Notes: generated by a model from the sequence alone, not told the origin. 24,430 bases of DNA from an uncultured Campylobacter sp. (GCF_938017615.1 NZ_CALIJA010000212.1:1-24430), one strand, 5' to 3'. Shown: positions 15,424 through 24,113, counted from the stretch's first letter. A program made the numbers and translations.

Positions 15424-15646
15424 CCTACCTCTTAATTATAAAAATTTTAATTTGCTTTACTAATATTAAGAATCTTTAAATTTAAATAATATTAAATGCT
15501 AATTAAATTTTATCCAAATAATGACACGAAATTTACACCGAAATTACATCCAAACTCTTAGCGAGATTCCAAGCGAAAATCCCGTACTTTGGTGAATAAA
15601 ACCGCAAGACCACCGCTCAAAACAGATAAAGGCAAATCAAGGCAGT

Positions 15647-16738
15647 TTACTTGAAAAAATTCTTGATTTTATCGAGTATCCCCTCGTCGTCTCCGCCCTT
15701 GCTGCCGAAGCTTTCTTGAAGCTCGCGCAAAAGCGCCTCTTGCTTCTCGTTCAATTTTTTAGGCGTCTGGACGTTTACCTGCACGATCAGATCGCCGTTT
15801 TTCTTGGTGCGGATATTCGGCGCGCCCTCGCCGTAGATCGTGAAGCGCTGCTTATCCTTGGTGCCTACTTTGAGCTTCAGCTCCGCCTTGCCGCGCGGCG
15901 TCGGCACCTCGATGCTCTCGCCCAAGATCGCCTGCGTAAAAAACACCGGCACCTCGATATACAGGTCGTCTCCGTCGCGCAGGAAGTGGCTATCCTCCTT
16001 CACGCGCACGATCACGTATAGATCCCCGATCTCGCCGGTTTTAGAGACGTTGCCCTTGCCGCTTAGGCGCACGCGCTGTCCGTCGTCGATACCTGCGGGG
16101 ATGTCAAATTTAAGGCTCACGTCCTCTTCAGTAAAGCCCTTGCCGCCGCAATCCTTACACCTGTCTTTTACAATCTCGCCCGTGCCGCCGCATTCGGAGC
16201 AGCTTTGGATGAAGCTCATATATCCGCGCCTTACAGCGACGCGCCCCGTGCCGCCGCAAGCGGAGCAAGTGTGCTTCTTTTTATCCTTCGAGCCGGTGGC
16301 GTCGCAGGTGGAGCACGGCTTTTTGATCTTGTATTTTATCTCCTTGTGAACGCCCTCTAAAGCCTCTTTAAACTCCAGCGTTACGGCTAGTTCGGTATCT
16401 ATGCCGTATGGATCGCTAGGGCGTGAGCGACCGCCTCCGCCAAATGCTTGCTCGAAAAAATCGCCGAAAATGGAGCCGAAATCAAACCCTCCGCCGCTCG
16501 CGCCGCCGTATGCGCCGCTGATGCCCTCTTTGCCGTAGCGATCATACATCCTGCGCTTTTGATCGTCGCTTAAAATTTGATACGCTTCGTTGATCTTTTT
16601 AAATTTCTCCTCCGATTCCTTGTCGCCTTGGTTGCGGTCGGGGTGGAATTCCAAAGCGAGCTTTCGAAACGCCTTTTTTATCGTCTCGGCGTCGGCATCG
16701 CGCGCCACGCCTAAAATTTCATAATAATCTTCTTCCAC
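15647..16738 (-). CDS. dnaJ: Chaperone DnaJ (Hsp40)
   Basis: DnaJ delivers unfolded clients to DnaK and stimulates its ATPase. The 363-residue protein has the J domain (residues 1-70) with HPD at 32-34, a Gly/Phe-rich region (75-115), four CxxC zinc repeats (about 141-210: CSTCDATG, CSACGGTG, CSECGGTG, CKDCGGKG) and the substrate-binding C-terminal domains. The first repeat has Ala in place of the usual Gly, a mild change. The start is GTG at 16738, with AAGGAG six bases upstream. A possible -10 (TAAAAT, complement of 16770-16775) lies between that and the shared palindrome. The gene is divergent from racR, as I recall for C. jejuni. Its 129-base upstream region also serves racR. Confidence 0.95.
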   Translation of the reverse strand: MEEDYYEILGVARDADAETIKKAFRKLALEFHPDRNQGDKESEEKFKKINEAYQILSDDQKRRMYDRYGKEGISGAYGGASGGGFDFGSIFGDFFEQAFGGGGRSRPSDPYGIDTELAVTLEFKEALEGVHKEIKYKIKKPCSTCDATGSKDKKKHTCSACGGTGRVAVRRGYMSFIQSCSECGGTGEIVKDRCKDCGGKGFTEEDVSLKFDIPAGIDDGQRVRLSGKGNVSKTGEIGDLYVIVRVKEDSHFLRDGDDLYIEVPVFFTQAILGESIEVPTPRGKAELKLKVGTKDKQRFTIYGEGAPNIRTKKNGDLIVQVNVQTPKKLNEKQEALLRELQESFGSKGGDDEGILDKIKNFFK

Positions 16739-16795
16739 GAAATTCTCCTTGAACTATACAAAAGGGGCAATTTTATCTAAATTTAATAAAACGCA

Positions 16796-16810
16796 AGTTA
16801 AGACTTAACT
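16796..16810. promoter_or_regulatory. Palindrome between dnaJ and racR, possible operator
   Basis: AGTTAAG, A, CTTAACT is a perfect inverted repeat with seven-base arms and one central base. It lies where the -35 region of racR (about 16797-16802) and that of dnaJ (about 16793-16798) would fall if the predicted -10 boxes are right. A dimeric regulator binding here, RacR itself being the obvious candidate, could affect both genes. This is inference. Confidence 0.5.
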
Positions 16811-16819
16811 ATTTTTATG

Positions 16820-16861
16820 TATAATGCAATATTTAAAATTTCAAATCAACGATGCAAAGGA
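16820..16861 (+). promoter_or_regulatory. racR promoter -10 and RBS
   Basis: TATAAT at 16820-16825, preceded by TG (16818-16819) and a T-rich run, is a good Campylobacter sigma-70 -10. AAAGGA at 16856-16861 is six bases before the ATG at 16868. It probably drives the whole racR-racS-recR operon. Confidence 0.65.
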
Positions 16862-16867
16862 TAAAAA

Positions 16868-17539
16868 ATGATAAATGTATTGATGATAGAAGACGACAGC
16901 GAATTTGCACAGCTTCTAACCGAATATCTGGCTAAATTTAACATCCAAGTTACAAACTTCGAAGACCCGTATCTGGGCATTAGCGCTGGGATCAAAAACT
17001 ACGATCTGCTGATTTTGGATCTTACGCTTCCTGGGATGGACGGACTTGAGGTCTGCAAAGAGATCCGCGAAAAATACGACATTCCGATCATCATCAGCTC
17101 GGCTAGAAGCGACGTGAGCGATCGCGTCGTAGGCCTTCAGATCGGTGCGGACGATTATCTACCCAAGCCTTATGATCCAAAAGAGATGCACGCGCGCATC
17201 ATGAGCCTCATCCGCCGCTATAAAAAAGCTAGCGAAAAGGAAGAAACCGCCACGGATAGCGTATTTCGTATCGACGATAAGCGCCATGAAATTTACTTCG
17301 GCGAGGAGTCGCTCGTGTTAACGCCTGCAGAGTATGAAATTTTAGAATACCTAATCAAGCAGCATAGCTTTTCGGTATCTCGCGAGCAGCTCGTATACCA
17401 TTGCAAGAGCCTAAAAGATAAAGATTCAAAGAGCCTAGATGTCATCATCGGACGCCTACGCACCAAAATCGGCGACAGCTCCAAAGCGCCTAAGCATATC
17501 TTTTCGGTTCGCGGTATCGGCTACAAGCTCATCGGATGA
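16868..17539 (+). CDS. racR: Response regulator RacR (OmpR family)
   Basis: The 223-residue protein has a receiver domain (residues 1-115) with acidic residues Asp9/Asp10, phosphorylated Asp51 in LLILDLTLPGMDG, and Lys100 in DYLPKPYDP. It also has a winged-helix DNA-binding domain of the OmpR type (about 130-223), ending GIGYKLIG. In C. jejuni, RacRS controls colonisation-related genes and low-oxygen electron-acceptor use; that role is transferred here by context. The context (divergent dnaJ upstream, racS and recR downstream) matches the arrangement I recall for C. jejuni. Its stop overlaps the racS start as ATGA, so translation is coupled. A palindrome at 16796-16810 could be its own operator. 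Confidence 0.9.
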   Translation: MINVLMIEDDSEFAQLLTEYLAKFNIQVTNFEDPYLGISAGIKNYDLLILDLTLPGMDGLEVCKEIREKYDIPIIISSARSDVSDRVVGLQIGADDYLPKPYDPKEMHARIMSLIRRYKKASEKEETATDSVFRIDDKRHEIYFGEESLVLTPAEYEILEYLIKQHSFSVSREQLVYHCKSLKDKDSKSLDVIIGRLRTKIGDSSKAPKHIFSVRGIGYKLIG

Positions 17540-18777
17540 AGCACTCCTTAATCACCAAAATTTCGGTTTTTTTTGTAATCGCGATCATCTTAGTCTGCGT
17601 GCTTTTCATCACGTTCGCACGAATGCAGATGAATAGAGCTCTAGGTAGCATGCAGGCTAATCAAATAAACGCGGTCAATAATCTACTTGAGCTATACAAG
17701 CGTAATGCCCCTCCCAGCGATATTGAGCGCTACTTCTCCAGCTACGGCTTGGAGCTTGTAAAAGACAAAAATATCATCCAAAACATCATCACGAGTGGTA
17801 AAATTTTTTTCGTTCAAGACACTTCTATCGGCGAGTTTAGCTCGGTCGAGTATAATAATTCACTGTTTTTAAATATCAAAAACAACTCTTTCGTCGTGGT
17901 TTTCGAAAGCCTCGGCACGAAGAATTTAAACGATCCGCTTTGGGTCGGGTTTTTGCTTACGATGGCGGTTTTGATCTCGCTTTATTTATCGATCGTGCGA
18001 AGTTTTACGCCGCTAAAAAAGCTAAGCAAAAATATCAAAAAATTCGCCCAGGGCAACTTGGACGTAAATTTAGCCGCCACGCATAGCGAGGATGAGATCG
18101 GGCAGGTAGCACAGGAATTTAACAACGCGATTGCTAAAATTCAAGAGCTGATCCGCTCGCGCCAGCTGTTTTTACGCACCATCATGCATGAGCTTAAAAC
18201 CCCAATCGGCAAGGGCAGGCTCATTACGGAGATGCTCGATGACGAGACGCAAAAAGAGCGGCTCGTAAATGTCTTTGAGCGGCTTGAAATTTTAATCAAC
18301 GAGTTTGCCAAAATCGAGCAACTGCTCTCAAAAAGCTACTCGCTAAATTATCAGGATTATCATTTCAGCCTCATTTTAGAGCAAGTAAAAGATATGTCGA
18401 TGCTCGATAATTGGGACGAGCTCATCAGCACGGATATCGAGTGCGATGCGGTGATAAACGTGGATTTCGGACTATTTGCGCTGGCGATTAAAAATTTAAT
18501 CGACAATGCCCTAAAATACTCCAGCGATAAAAAAGTCCGCATCATCTGCGACGAAAATAAAGTAAGTGTCGCCAACCGCGGCGCGGCGCTTGCAAAATCA
18601 TTCGAGCACTATAAGCAGGCCTTTATCAGAAATAAAGACGAGAAAGCCACCGGCATGGGGCTCGGGCTTTACATCATCGATAAAATTTGCGAGCTGCATA
18701 AATTCCGCTTTGAGTACAATTACAGCGACGGTACGCACTACTTCTCGATCGTCTTTTCGCCGAAGGGCGCTATATGA
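17536..18777 (+). CDS. racS: Sensor histidine kinase RacS
   Basis: The 413-residue inner-membrane kinase has TM1 at about 8-28, a periplasmic sensor region (29-133), TM2 (134-154), a HAMP linker (155-207), the H box FLRTIMHELKTPIGKG with His218, an N box (KNLIDNALKYSS, about 317-328) and a G box (ATGMGLGLYII, about 372-382). All catalytic motifs are intact. It should phosphorylate RacR at Asp51. The signal sensed is unknown; the periplasmic region has no recognised domain. ATGA overlaps on both sides link it to racR and recR. Length is near that of C. jejuni RacS. Confidence 0.9.
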   Translation: MKHSLITKISVFFVIAIILVCVLFITFARMQMNRALGSMQANQINAVNNLLELYKRNAPPSDIERYFSSYGLELVKDKNIIQNIITSGKIFFVQDTSIGEFSSVEYNNSLFLNIKNNSFVVVFESLGTKNLNDPLWVGFLLTMAVLISLYLSIVRSFTPLKKLSKNIKKFAQGNLDVNLAATHSEDEIGQVAQEFNNAIAKIQELIRSRQLFLRTIMHELKTPIGKGRLITEMLDDETQKERLVNVFERLEILINEFAKIEQLLSKSYSLNYQDYHFSLILEQVKDMSMLDNWDELISTDIECDAVINVDFGLFALAIKNLIDNALKYSSDKKVRIICDENKVSVANRGAALAKSFEHYKQAFIRNKDEKATGMGLGLYIIDKICELHKFRFEYNYSDGTHYFSIVFSPKGAI

Positions 18778-19343
18778 GCGGCACAGACAGGTTCGAAGAG
18801 CTCGTCGCAAGCTTTGAAAAGCTCCCCGGCGTGGGCAAAAAGTCCGCCCTGCGCTTTGCCTACTACGTAAGCGTGCAAAACTCCTTTTTGGGGCTAAATT
18901 TAGCGCACAATATCGAAGAGGCGGTGCGTGGACTGCATAGATGCCGTATCTGCGGAGCAGTATGCGAGGGCGAGATCTGCGAATACTGCGCCGACGAGGA
19001 GCGCGAAAGCGATAAAATTTGCATCGTCGAAAACCCCAAAGATATCTTTATTTTAGAGAGCAATAAAATTTACAACGGCCGCTACTTCGTGCTGCAAAGC
19101 GCCGGCGAAGAGACGGTGGAGGCTTTGCGCGCCATGGTGGAGCAAAACGGCGCGAGCGAGCTGATTTTCGCGCTGACGCCGGGCATTAATTCCGACGGGA
19201 TCATGCTTTATGTCGAGGATAAGCTCGCGGATCTGGGTTTGAAATTTACCAAGCTCGCCCAAGGCGTGCCTACGGGCGTGAGCTTAGATAACGTCGATAT
19301 GCTCTCGCTGATAAAGGCGATCAACGGGCGCACCGAAATTTAA
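18774..19343 (+). CDS. recR: Recombination protein RecR
   Basis: RecR acts with RecO to load RecA on single-stranded DNA gaps. The 189-residue product has the N-terminal helix-hairpin-helix (FEKLPGVGKKSALRFAYY, about 14-31), a zinc finger with Cys57, Cys60, Cys69 and Cys72, the Toprim domain (ICIVENPKDIFILES, about 82-96) and the C-terminal Walker-B-like stretch. Length is slightly below the usual 195-200. It starts within the racS stop (ATGA), so a repair gene is expressed from a signal-transduction operon; I recall the same order in C. jejuni. The stop codon overlaps a short palindromic stretch (19334-19350). Confidence 0.93.
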   Translation: MSGTDRFEELVASFEKLPGVGKKSALRFAYYVSVQNSFLGLNLAHNIEEAVRGLHRCRICGAVCEGEICEYCADEERESDKICIVENPKDIFILESNKIYNGRYFVLQSAGEETVEALRAMVEQNGASELIFALTPGINSDGIMLYVEDKLADLGLKFTKLAQGVPTGVSLDNVDMLSLIKAINGRTEI

Positions 19344-19402
19344 AATTTCGTCGAAATTTTAAATTTAGCCGCATAAATTTAAAGCGCAAAGCGGCGAATA
19401 GG

Positions 19403-19429
19403 TTTTGCCGCAAAGCCCAAGCGGCAAAA
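19403..19429 (+). repeat. 9-bp hairpin after recR
   Basis: TTTTGCCGC (19403-19411) pairs perfectly with GCGGCAAAA (19421-19429) around a nine-base loop and is followed by TTT. It could be a weak terminator of the racR-racS-recR operon in the + direction. Confidence 0.45.
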
Positions 19430-19600
19430 TTTCGGGCGTTAAATTTAAAGTCGGCGTGCGATGAAATTTATCGAAATTTACGCGGCTTCAGGGCGCGATA
19501 CGATGCGGCAGGCGCGGCAGCAAACGGCTTCTCGCTCGCTGCGAGGTTTTAACGGCGAGTTTGAGCCGTAAATTTTAAGCCCGCCGTTTCGAAGCGGAGT

Positions 19601-19632
19601 TTTGAGCGCGGAATTTCGAGCGCTCAAATTTT
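19601..19632 (+). terminator. Possible intrinsic terminator
   Basis: TTTGAGCGC (19601-19609) pairs with GCGCTCAAA (19620-19628) around a ten-base loop, directly followed by TTTT (19629-19632). The stem is convincing; the short T run makes it a weak terminator at best. Confidence 0.4.
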
Positions 19633-19810
19633 AAAAGGCGAATTCTAAAGGTAAATTTAGATCGCTAAATTTTAAAAGCGGTTTGGCAGCTACCGAGGCT
19701 GCCCGACGCTGCGAGCTCGTAAAATTTAAAGACGAATTTCAAGGCGCGAAATGTTTAAATTTTTAAATTTCGCCGACGCGGGATTTAAAAATTTAAACGT
19801 AATTATCTAT

Positions 19811-19826
19811 TATAATATTTAAGGAC
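19811..19826 (+). promoter_or_regulatory. murC promoter -10 and RBS with very short leader
   Basis: TATAAT at 19811-19816 would place the transcript start near 19823, inside the AAGGAC (19821-19826) that precedes the GTG start at 19831. Either the leader is extremely short and the ribosome binding site truncated, or another, less obvious promoter upstream is used. Confidence 0.4.
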
Positions 19827-19830
19827 AAAG

Positions 19831-21138
19831 GTGAAAAAGGTTCATTTTATTGGCATCGGCGGCATAGGAATATCGGCATTAGCGAGATTTTTACACGAGA
19901 AAAATTTTATCATCTCAGGCTCGGATATCAAAGAGAGCGAGACGACTTACAAACTAAGAGCGGACGGCATGGAGATCATCACGCCGCACGACGCTTCGGC
20001 GATCAAAGATCAGGAGATCGTCATCTACTCCGCCGCGATCAAAGAGGACAACGTCGAGCTGCAAGCTGCGCGCAAAAAGGGGATCGTCTGCCTCTCGCGC
20101 AAGGAAGCCCTGCCCTTCGTGCTAAAAGACAAGCGCGTCTTCGCAGTCGCCGGCGCGCACGGCAAAAGCACCACGAGCGCGATAACCTCGGCGCTGATAA
20201 ACGGCTCGGTCATCATCGGCGCGATCTCCAAGCAGTTCGGCTCGAATATGAAATACGAAAACAGCGAAAATATCATCTTCGAAGCCGACGAGAGCGATTC
20301 GAGCTTTTTAAATTCCAACCCCTACGTCGCGGTCGTGACCAACGCCGAGCCCGAGCATATGGATCATTACGACAACGATTTGGATAAATTTCACGCGGCG
20401 TATCGCGGCTTTTTAGAGCGCGCCAAGATCCGCGTGATAAACGCCGAGGATGAGTTTTTAAGCTCGATTAAGCTCGGCTGTATCAAGCTCTTTCCTTCGC
20501 GCGACATAACGGATCTGAAGGTGCTGCTGCGCGATCATCAGCCGTTTATGAGTTTTAATCTTAAAGAGCTCGGACGCTTCGAGGTTTACGGGCTAGGAAG
20601 GCACATCGCCATAGACGCGTCGCTAGCGATCCTTGCCGCAGCGTGCGAGACGGGGCTAGAGCAGATCCGCAAAAATTTACTGAATTACCAAGGGATCAAA
20701 AAGCGCTTCGACATCCTGTGCGCCACCCCAAACTTCGTGCTCATAGATGATTACGGCCACCACCCCACCGAGATCAGAGCGACTCTGCAAAGCGCGCGCG
20801 AATACGCTAGCCTGCTAGGTCTTAGCAAGATCACGGCGATCTTTCAGCCGCACCGCTTCAGCAGGCTTAAGGCGAATTTAAACGCTTTTAAGGAGTGCTT
20901 TGCGGGCGTGGAGGAGTTAGTCGTACTGCCCGTTTACGCCGCGGGCGAGCCTAGCAACGGCATCGATCTGAAAGAGGAGTTTAAGGGACTGGGCGCGCTA
21001 TTTACCGAGCGGGTCTTTAGAAACGGCGAGCGGATAGAATTTAGCGATATTTTCGGCGTCCGCCACATCATAAACGACGGGCTCGTGATCGGATTTGGCG
21101 CAGGCGACATCACCTATCAGCTGCGCGGAGAATTTTAA
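19831..21138 (+). CDS. murC: UDP-N-acetylmuramate--L-alanine ligase
   Basis: MurC adds L-Ala to UDP-MurNAc, the first peptide step of peptidoglycan synthesis, in the cytoplasm. The 435-residue protein has the N-terminal UMA-binding GIGGIGISALARFL (8-21), the ATP loop GAHGKST (108-114), FEADESDSSF and NAEPEHMDHY for the metal and substrate sites, and QPHRFSR in the C-terminal domain. Length is in the lower normal range. The start is GTG with AAGGAC four bases upstream. The murC - small membrane gene - mutS2 order matches what I recall for C. jejuni. Confidence 0.96.
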   Translation: MKKVHFIGIGGIGISALARFLHEKNFIISGSDIKESETTYKLRADGMEIITPHDASAIKDQEIVIYSAAIKEDNVELQAARKKGIVCLSRKEALPFVLKDKRVFAVAGAHGKSTTSAITSALINGSVIIGAISKQFGSNMKYENSENIIFEADESDSSFLNSNPYVAVVTNAEPEHMDHYDNDLDKFHAAYRGFLERAKIRVINAEDEFLSSIKLGCIKLFPSRDITDLKVLLRDHQPFMSFNLKELGRFEVYGLGRHIAIDASLAILAAACETGLEQIRKNLLNYQGIKKRFDILCATPNFVLIDDYGHHPTEIRATLQSAREYASLLGLSKITAIFQPHRFSRLKANLNAFKECFAGVEELVVLPVYAAGEPSNGIDLKEEFKGLGALFTERVFRNGERIEFSDIFGVRHIINDGLVIGFGAGDITYQLRGEF

Positions 21139-21199
21139 GCTTGAAAGCTCTCGCCAAATTTATTAGACAAACTCCGCTACGGGCGGGCAAGGATAAAAT

Positions 21200-21913
21200 T
21201 TGAGATTTTTGGTGTTTATTTTCGCGTTTTTATTTATCGCGGCGATCTTTTTCGTGCGGGACGAGATTTTAAGCAAAAGGGCTAAAATCATCGCCACGGC
21301 GCTGATCGTGCTGCTGTGCGCGGGAGCGTATTTTTATGAAAGCGCGAGCGAGCGCTCCGCCAAGCTTGAGGAGGAGATGGTGTTTAAATTTAATGCAGGC
21401 GCCAGATTAAGATGCGGCGGCGCGATAAATTCCGCTTCTGAAACGCGCGGCGCGGATGCGAAAAATTTGGGCTCGCAAGCCGGCGAAGTAAATTTAAATG
21501 CGCAGGACAAGGTCGCTTCCGCCGCACAAGCAAATGATACGCAAAGTTCCGCGGCACAAACGAACGAGCAGGCTTCCGCCGCGCAAACTAGCGGCGCTGT
21601 TTCGGGCGGACAAAATTCTGCACAAAGCCCTACTTCGCAAAATTCTACGCAGCAGAACGATACGCAGAGCCTCGCGCCACAAAATTCCATGCGACAAAGC
21701 GACACGCAAATCTCCGATCCTCAAGGCTCCGCTCAAAATTCTAAAGCTACGCAAAATTTCGCCGCAGACAAAGAGCAAGGCTCCGCGCAGATCGTAACGC
21801 GAGAGAGCTTCACCTACTCCTTTTCGCTGGGCGCTTTCATCGCTAAAAAGAGCGCAGGCGCGGAGTTTAAGGGTAAAACCTACAAGATCAAAGAGTGCGT
21901 TTATGATCAGTGA
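21200..21913 (+). CDS. Membrane protein with a low-complexity Gln/Ser/Ala/Asn linker
   Basis: The 237-residue protein begins with two hydrophobic stretches (1-18 and 28-46), continues with a short conserved-looking part (MVFKFNAGARLRCGG, 60-74), then about 120 residues of repetitive Ala/Gln/Ser/Asn/Thr sequence (AAQTNEQASAAQTSG, QNSAQSPTSQNSTQQ), and ends with ESFTYSFSLGAFIAKKSAGAEFKGKTYKIKECVYDQ-like sequence at about 202-237. Its place between murC and mutS2 corresponds to the small integral membrane protein I recall at that place in C. jejuni (Cj1053c). There the protein is shorter, so the linker is probably an expansion, similar in spirit to the insert in the metallopeptidase. The start is TTG at 21200 with AAGGAT at 21189-21194. 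It overlaps mutS2 by 11 bases. Function unknown. Confidence 0.8.
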   Translation: MRFLVFIFAFLFIAAIFFVRDEILSKRAKIIATALIVLLCAGAYFYESASERSAKLEEEMVFKFNAGARLRCGGAINSASETRGADAKNLGSQAGEVNLNAQDKVASAAQANDTQSSAAQTNEQASAAQTSGAVSGGQNSAQSPTSQNSTQQNDTQSLAPQNSMRQSDTQISDPQGSAQNSKATQNFAADKEQGSAQIVTRESFTYSFSLGAFIAKKSAGAEFKGKTYKIKECVYDQ

Positions 21914-24113
21914 CGAACTCTTTACGCGCCTCGATCTGGGCGAGTATCTAGCCAAATTTAAAAGCTTTTTGGCGCGCGAAAAGCCGCTGTTTTTAAGCGG
22001 CGATAGTAAGCTAAATTTTGAAAAAATTTCGGAGCTTACGAAATTTGATCTCGCGCAGTGCGAGAGCGTTGCAAACCTAGACGACGCGCTGATGCGCATC
22101 TCAAAGCACGGCGTGCTTCATATCAGCGAAATTTACGAGTTCAGCAAGATCGTCCGATATTTTCTGTATCTCAAAAAGCAGCCCTTCGAGGGTAAACTCG
22201 CCGCTTGGCTTGCCAAGATCGAGATCCCGGAGCCCATCGCGCAATTAAAGGATTATTTCGACGATCAAGGCAGCTTTCGCGACGCGATAGACGAGCGCTT
22301 CGGCGCGCTGAACGAGGCGTTTAAGATAAAAAGAGGCGAGATCGAGCAGACGCTAAAAAGGCTGATCTATTCCAAAGCCCTTTCGCCGTATCTCGCCGAC
22401 ACGCAGATCCACTACATAAGCGACACCGAGGCTCTGCTGGTGCGCGGCGGCTTTAATCACGTGCTAAAAGGCAGCGTCGTAGCGCGATCAAGCGGAGGCT
22501 ATTTTTACGTGCTTCCAGACGCGATCGCGGCTCTGAAGTCCGCTCAAAGCGCGATTTTGGATAAAAAAGAGCAGATCGTTTTCGAGCACTGCAAGCAGAT
22601 CAGTGCGGTTTTTAATAAGAATTTAGCTTTTTTAAAATTTATAAACGCCGCTTTCGATGCGATCGACGCGCTGATTGCGCGCGCCGCGATGGCAAGAGCG
22701 AGCGATTATGAGTTCGTCTTGCCGGGGCCCTCGCGCGACATCGTCCTAGACAGCTTCGCCCACCCCGCGCTTAAAAATCCAAAGCGCGTGAGCGTAGAAT
22801 TTACGGGTAAAATTCTGCTCATCACCGGCGTGAATGCGGGCGGAAAATCGATGCTTTTAAAAAGCATTCTAAGCGCGGCGCTGCTAGCTAAGTACCTCCT
22901 TCCGATGCCTATTCGCGCAAGCCTCAGCCGCATCGGCACCTTTAAGGAGTTCGAGCTCATAATGGAGGATCCGCAAAACTCCAAAAATGACATCTCGACC
23001 TTCGCGGGCAGGATGGTTGCATTTAGCAAGCTTTTCGGGCGCAAAGAGATTTTAATCGGCGTCGATGAGATCGAGCTGGGAACCGATTTTGAGGAGGCTG
23101 CGAGCCTATACGGCGCGATGATCGAGCAGTTGATAGGCGGCGACGTGAAGATGATCATCACCACCCATCACAAGCGCCTAGCGATGCTGCTTGCAAAGGA
23201 TCCACGCGTGGAGCTGCTGGCGGCGCTTTACGACGAGAAAAACAGCGCGCCGAAATATGAGTTTTTAAAGGGCACGATCGGCAAATCCTACGCCTTTGAA
23301 ACCGCGCTGCGCTACGGTATAGCGCAAAATTTGATCGCTGCGGCGCGCAAAAACTACGGCGAAAACAAAGAAAACCTGAACGAAGCGATCTCAAAAGCGA
23401 TAAATTTAGAGCTTGAGCTAAAACAAAAACTAGCCCAGACGCAGCAAAAAGAAGAGAAATTAGACGCGCTGAGCGAAGCGCTAAAAGATCAGCGCGCGCG
23501 CGCGCAAAGCGAGCTGAAGGCGGAGCTTTCAAGGCTGCAAAACGAATACTACCGCGCCATTTCGGAGGCCAAACGCAGCGTGAGCCTAAGCGACGTGCGC
23601 GAAAAGCAGCGTGCCATAAACCGCGCAAACGAGCTCGCACGAGCCGTGCAGCAGCCGGAGCTCAGCGCGCCCGAGCCGCAAAGCTTCAAGGTGGGCGATC
23701 GCGTAAAATACGGCAAGATCAAGGGCGAAATTTTATCGCTCAGCAAAACCCAGGCGCTGATGCTAAGCGATGGCATCAGGCTGCGCGTACCGCTTAGCGA
23801 GCTAAAGCGCAGCGGTGCGGCGACACCCGCGCCCGTAAAAAACATCAGCATCAAGGTACAAAAGCCCGCCTCCGCGTCGCTCGTGCTCGATCTGCACGGC
23901 TTGCGCGCCGAGGAAGCAATCAGCAGGCTTGATAAATTCATCAGCCAAAGCCTCGTGATGGGCTTTGATGAGATCATCGTAAAGCACGGCATCGGCACTG
24001 GCAAGCTCGCGTTCGCGGTAAAGGAGTTTTTAAAATCGCACCCCAGCGTCAAGGGCTTTCGCGACGGCACGCCCGCAGAAGGAGGCTTCGGCTCAAAGGT
24101 CGTATCGCTTTAG
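21903..24113 (+). CDS. mutS2: MutS2 recombination/translation-quality factor
   Basis: The 736-residue protein has the MutS core and clamp, the ABC ATPase with GVNAGGKS at 309-316, the Walker B LIGVDEIELGTDFEE (about 382-396), a long coiled coil (about 490-580), a KOW-like segment (FKVGDRVKYGKIKGEIL, about 594-610) and the C-terminal Smr nuclease domain with LDLHG (662-666) and KHGIGTG (about 697-703). It lacks the mismatch-recognition domain of MutS1, so its role is suppressing recombination or resolving branched DNA, and in other bacteria splitting collided ribosomes; it is not mismatch repair. In the epsilonproteobacteria that lack MutS1/MutL, MutS2 is usually the only MutS homologue. Start ATG inside the preceding gene. 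Confidence 0.95.
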   Translation: MISDELFTRLDLGEYLAKFKSFLAREKPLFLSGDSKLNFEKISELTKFDLAQCESVANLDDALMRISKHGVLHISEIYEFSKIVRYFLYLKKQPFEGKLAAWLAKIEIPEPIAQLKDYFDDQGSFRDAIDERFGALNEAFKIKRGEIEQTLKRLIYSKALSPYLADTQIHYISDTEALLVRGGFNHVLKGSVVARSSGGYFYVLPDAIAALKSAQSAILDKKEQIVFEHCKQISAVFNKNLAFLKFINAAFDAIDALIARAAMARASDYEFVLPGPSRDIVLDSFAHPALKNPKRVSVEFTGKILLITGVNAGGKSMLLKSILSAALLAKYLLPMPIRASLSRIGTFKEFELIMEDPQNSKNDISTFAGRMVAFSKLFGRKEILIGVDEIELGTDFEEAASLYGAMIEQLIGGDVKMIITTHHKRLAMLLAKDPRVELLAALYDEKNSAPKYEFLKGTIGKSYAFETALRYGIAQNLIAAARKNYGENKENLNEAISKAINLELELKQKLAQTQQKEEKLDALSEALKDQRARAQSELKAELSRLQNEYYRAISEAKRSVSLSDVREKQRAINRANELARAVQQPELSAPEPQSFKVGDRVKYGKIKGEILSLSKTQALMLSDGIRLRVPLSELKRSGAATPAPVKNISIKVQKPASASLVLDLHGLRAEEAISRLDKFISQSLVMGFDEIIVKHGIGTGKLAFAVKEFLKSHPSVKGFRDGTPAEGGFGSKVVSL

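Larger units (their letters stand above)
19344..19830. other. Gene-free gap rich in hairpins and A/T tracts
   Basis: No coding sequence is convincing in this 487-base gap. It holds a palindrome at the recR end (19334-19350: CGAAATTT, A, AAATTTCG), hairpins at 19403-19429 and 19601-19628, a six-pair GGCAGC/GCTGCC hairpin near 19685-19703, and many AAATTT tracts. Near 19750-19772 is another imperfect palindrome of GCGAAAT/ATTTCGC type, shortly before the murC promoter. Confidence 0.6.
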
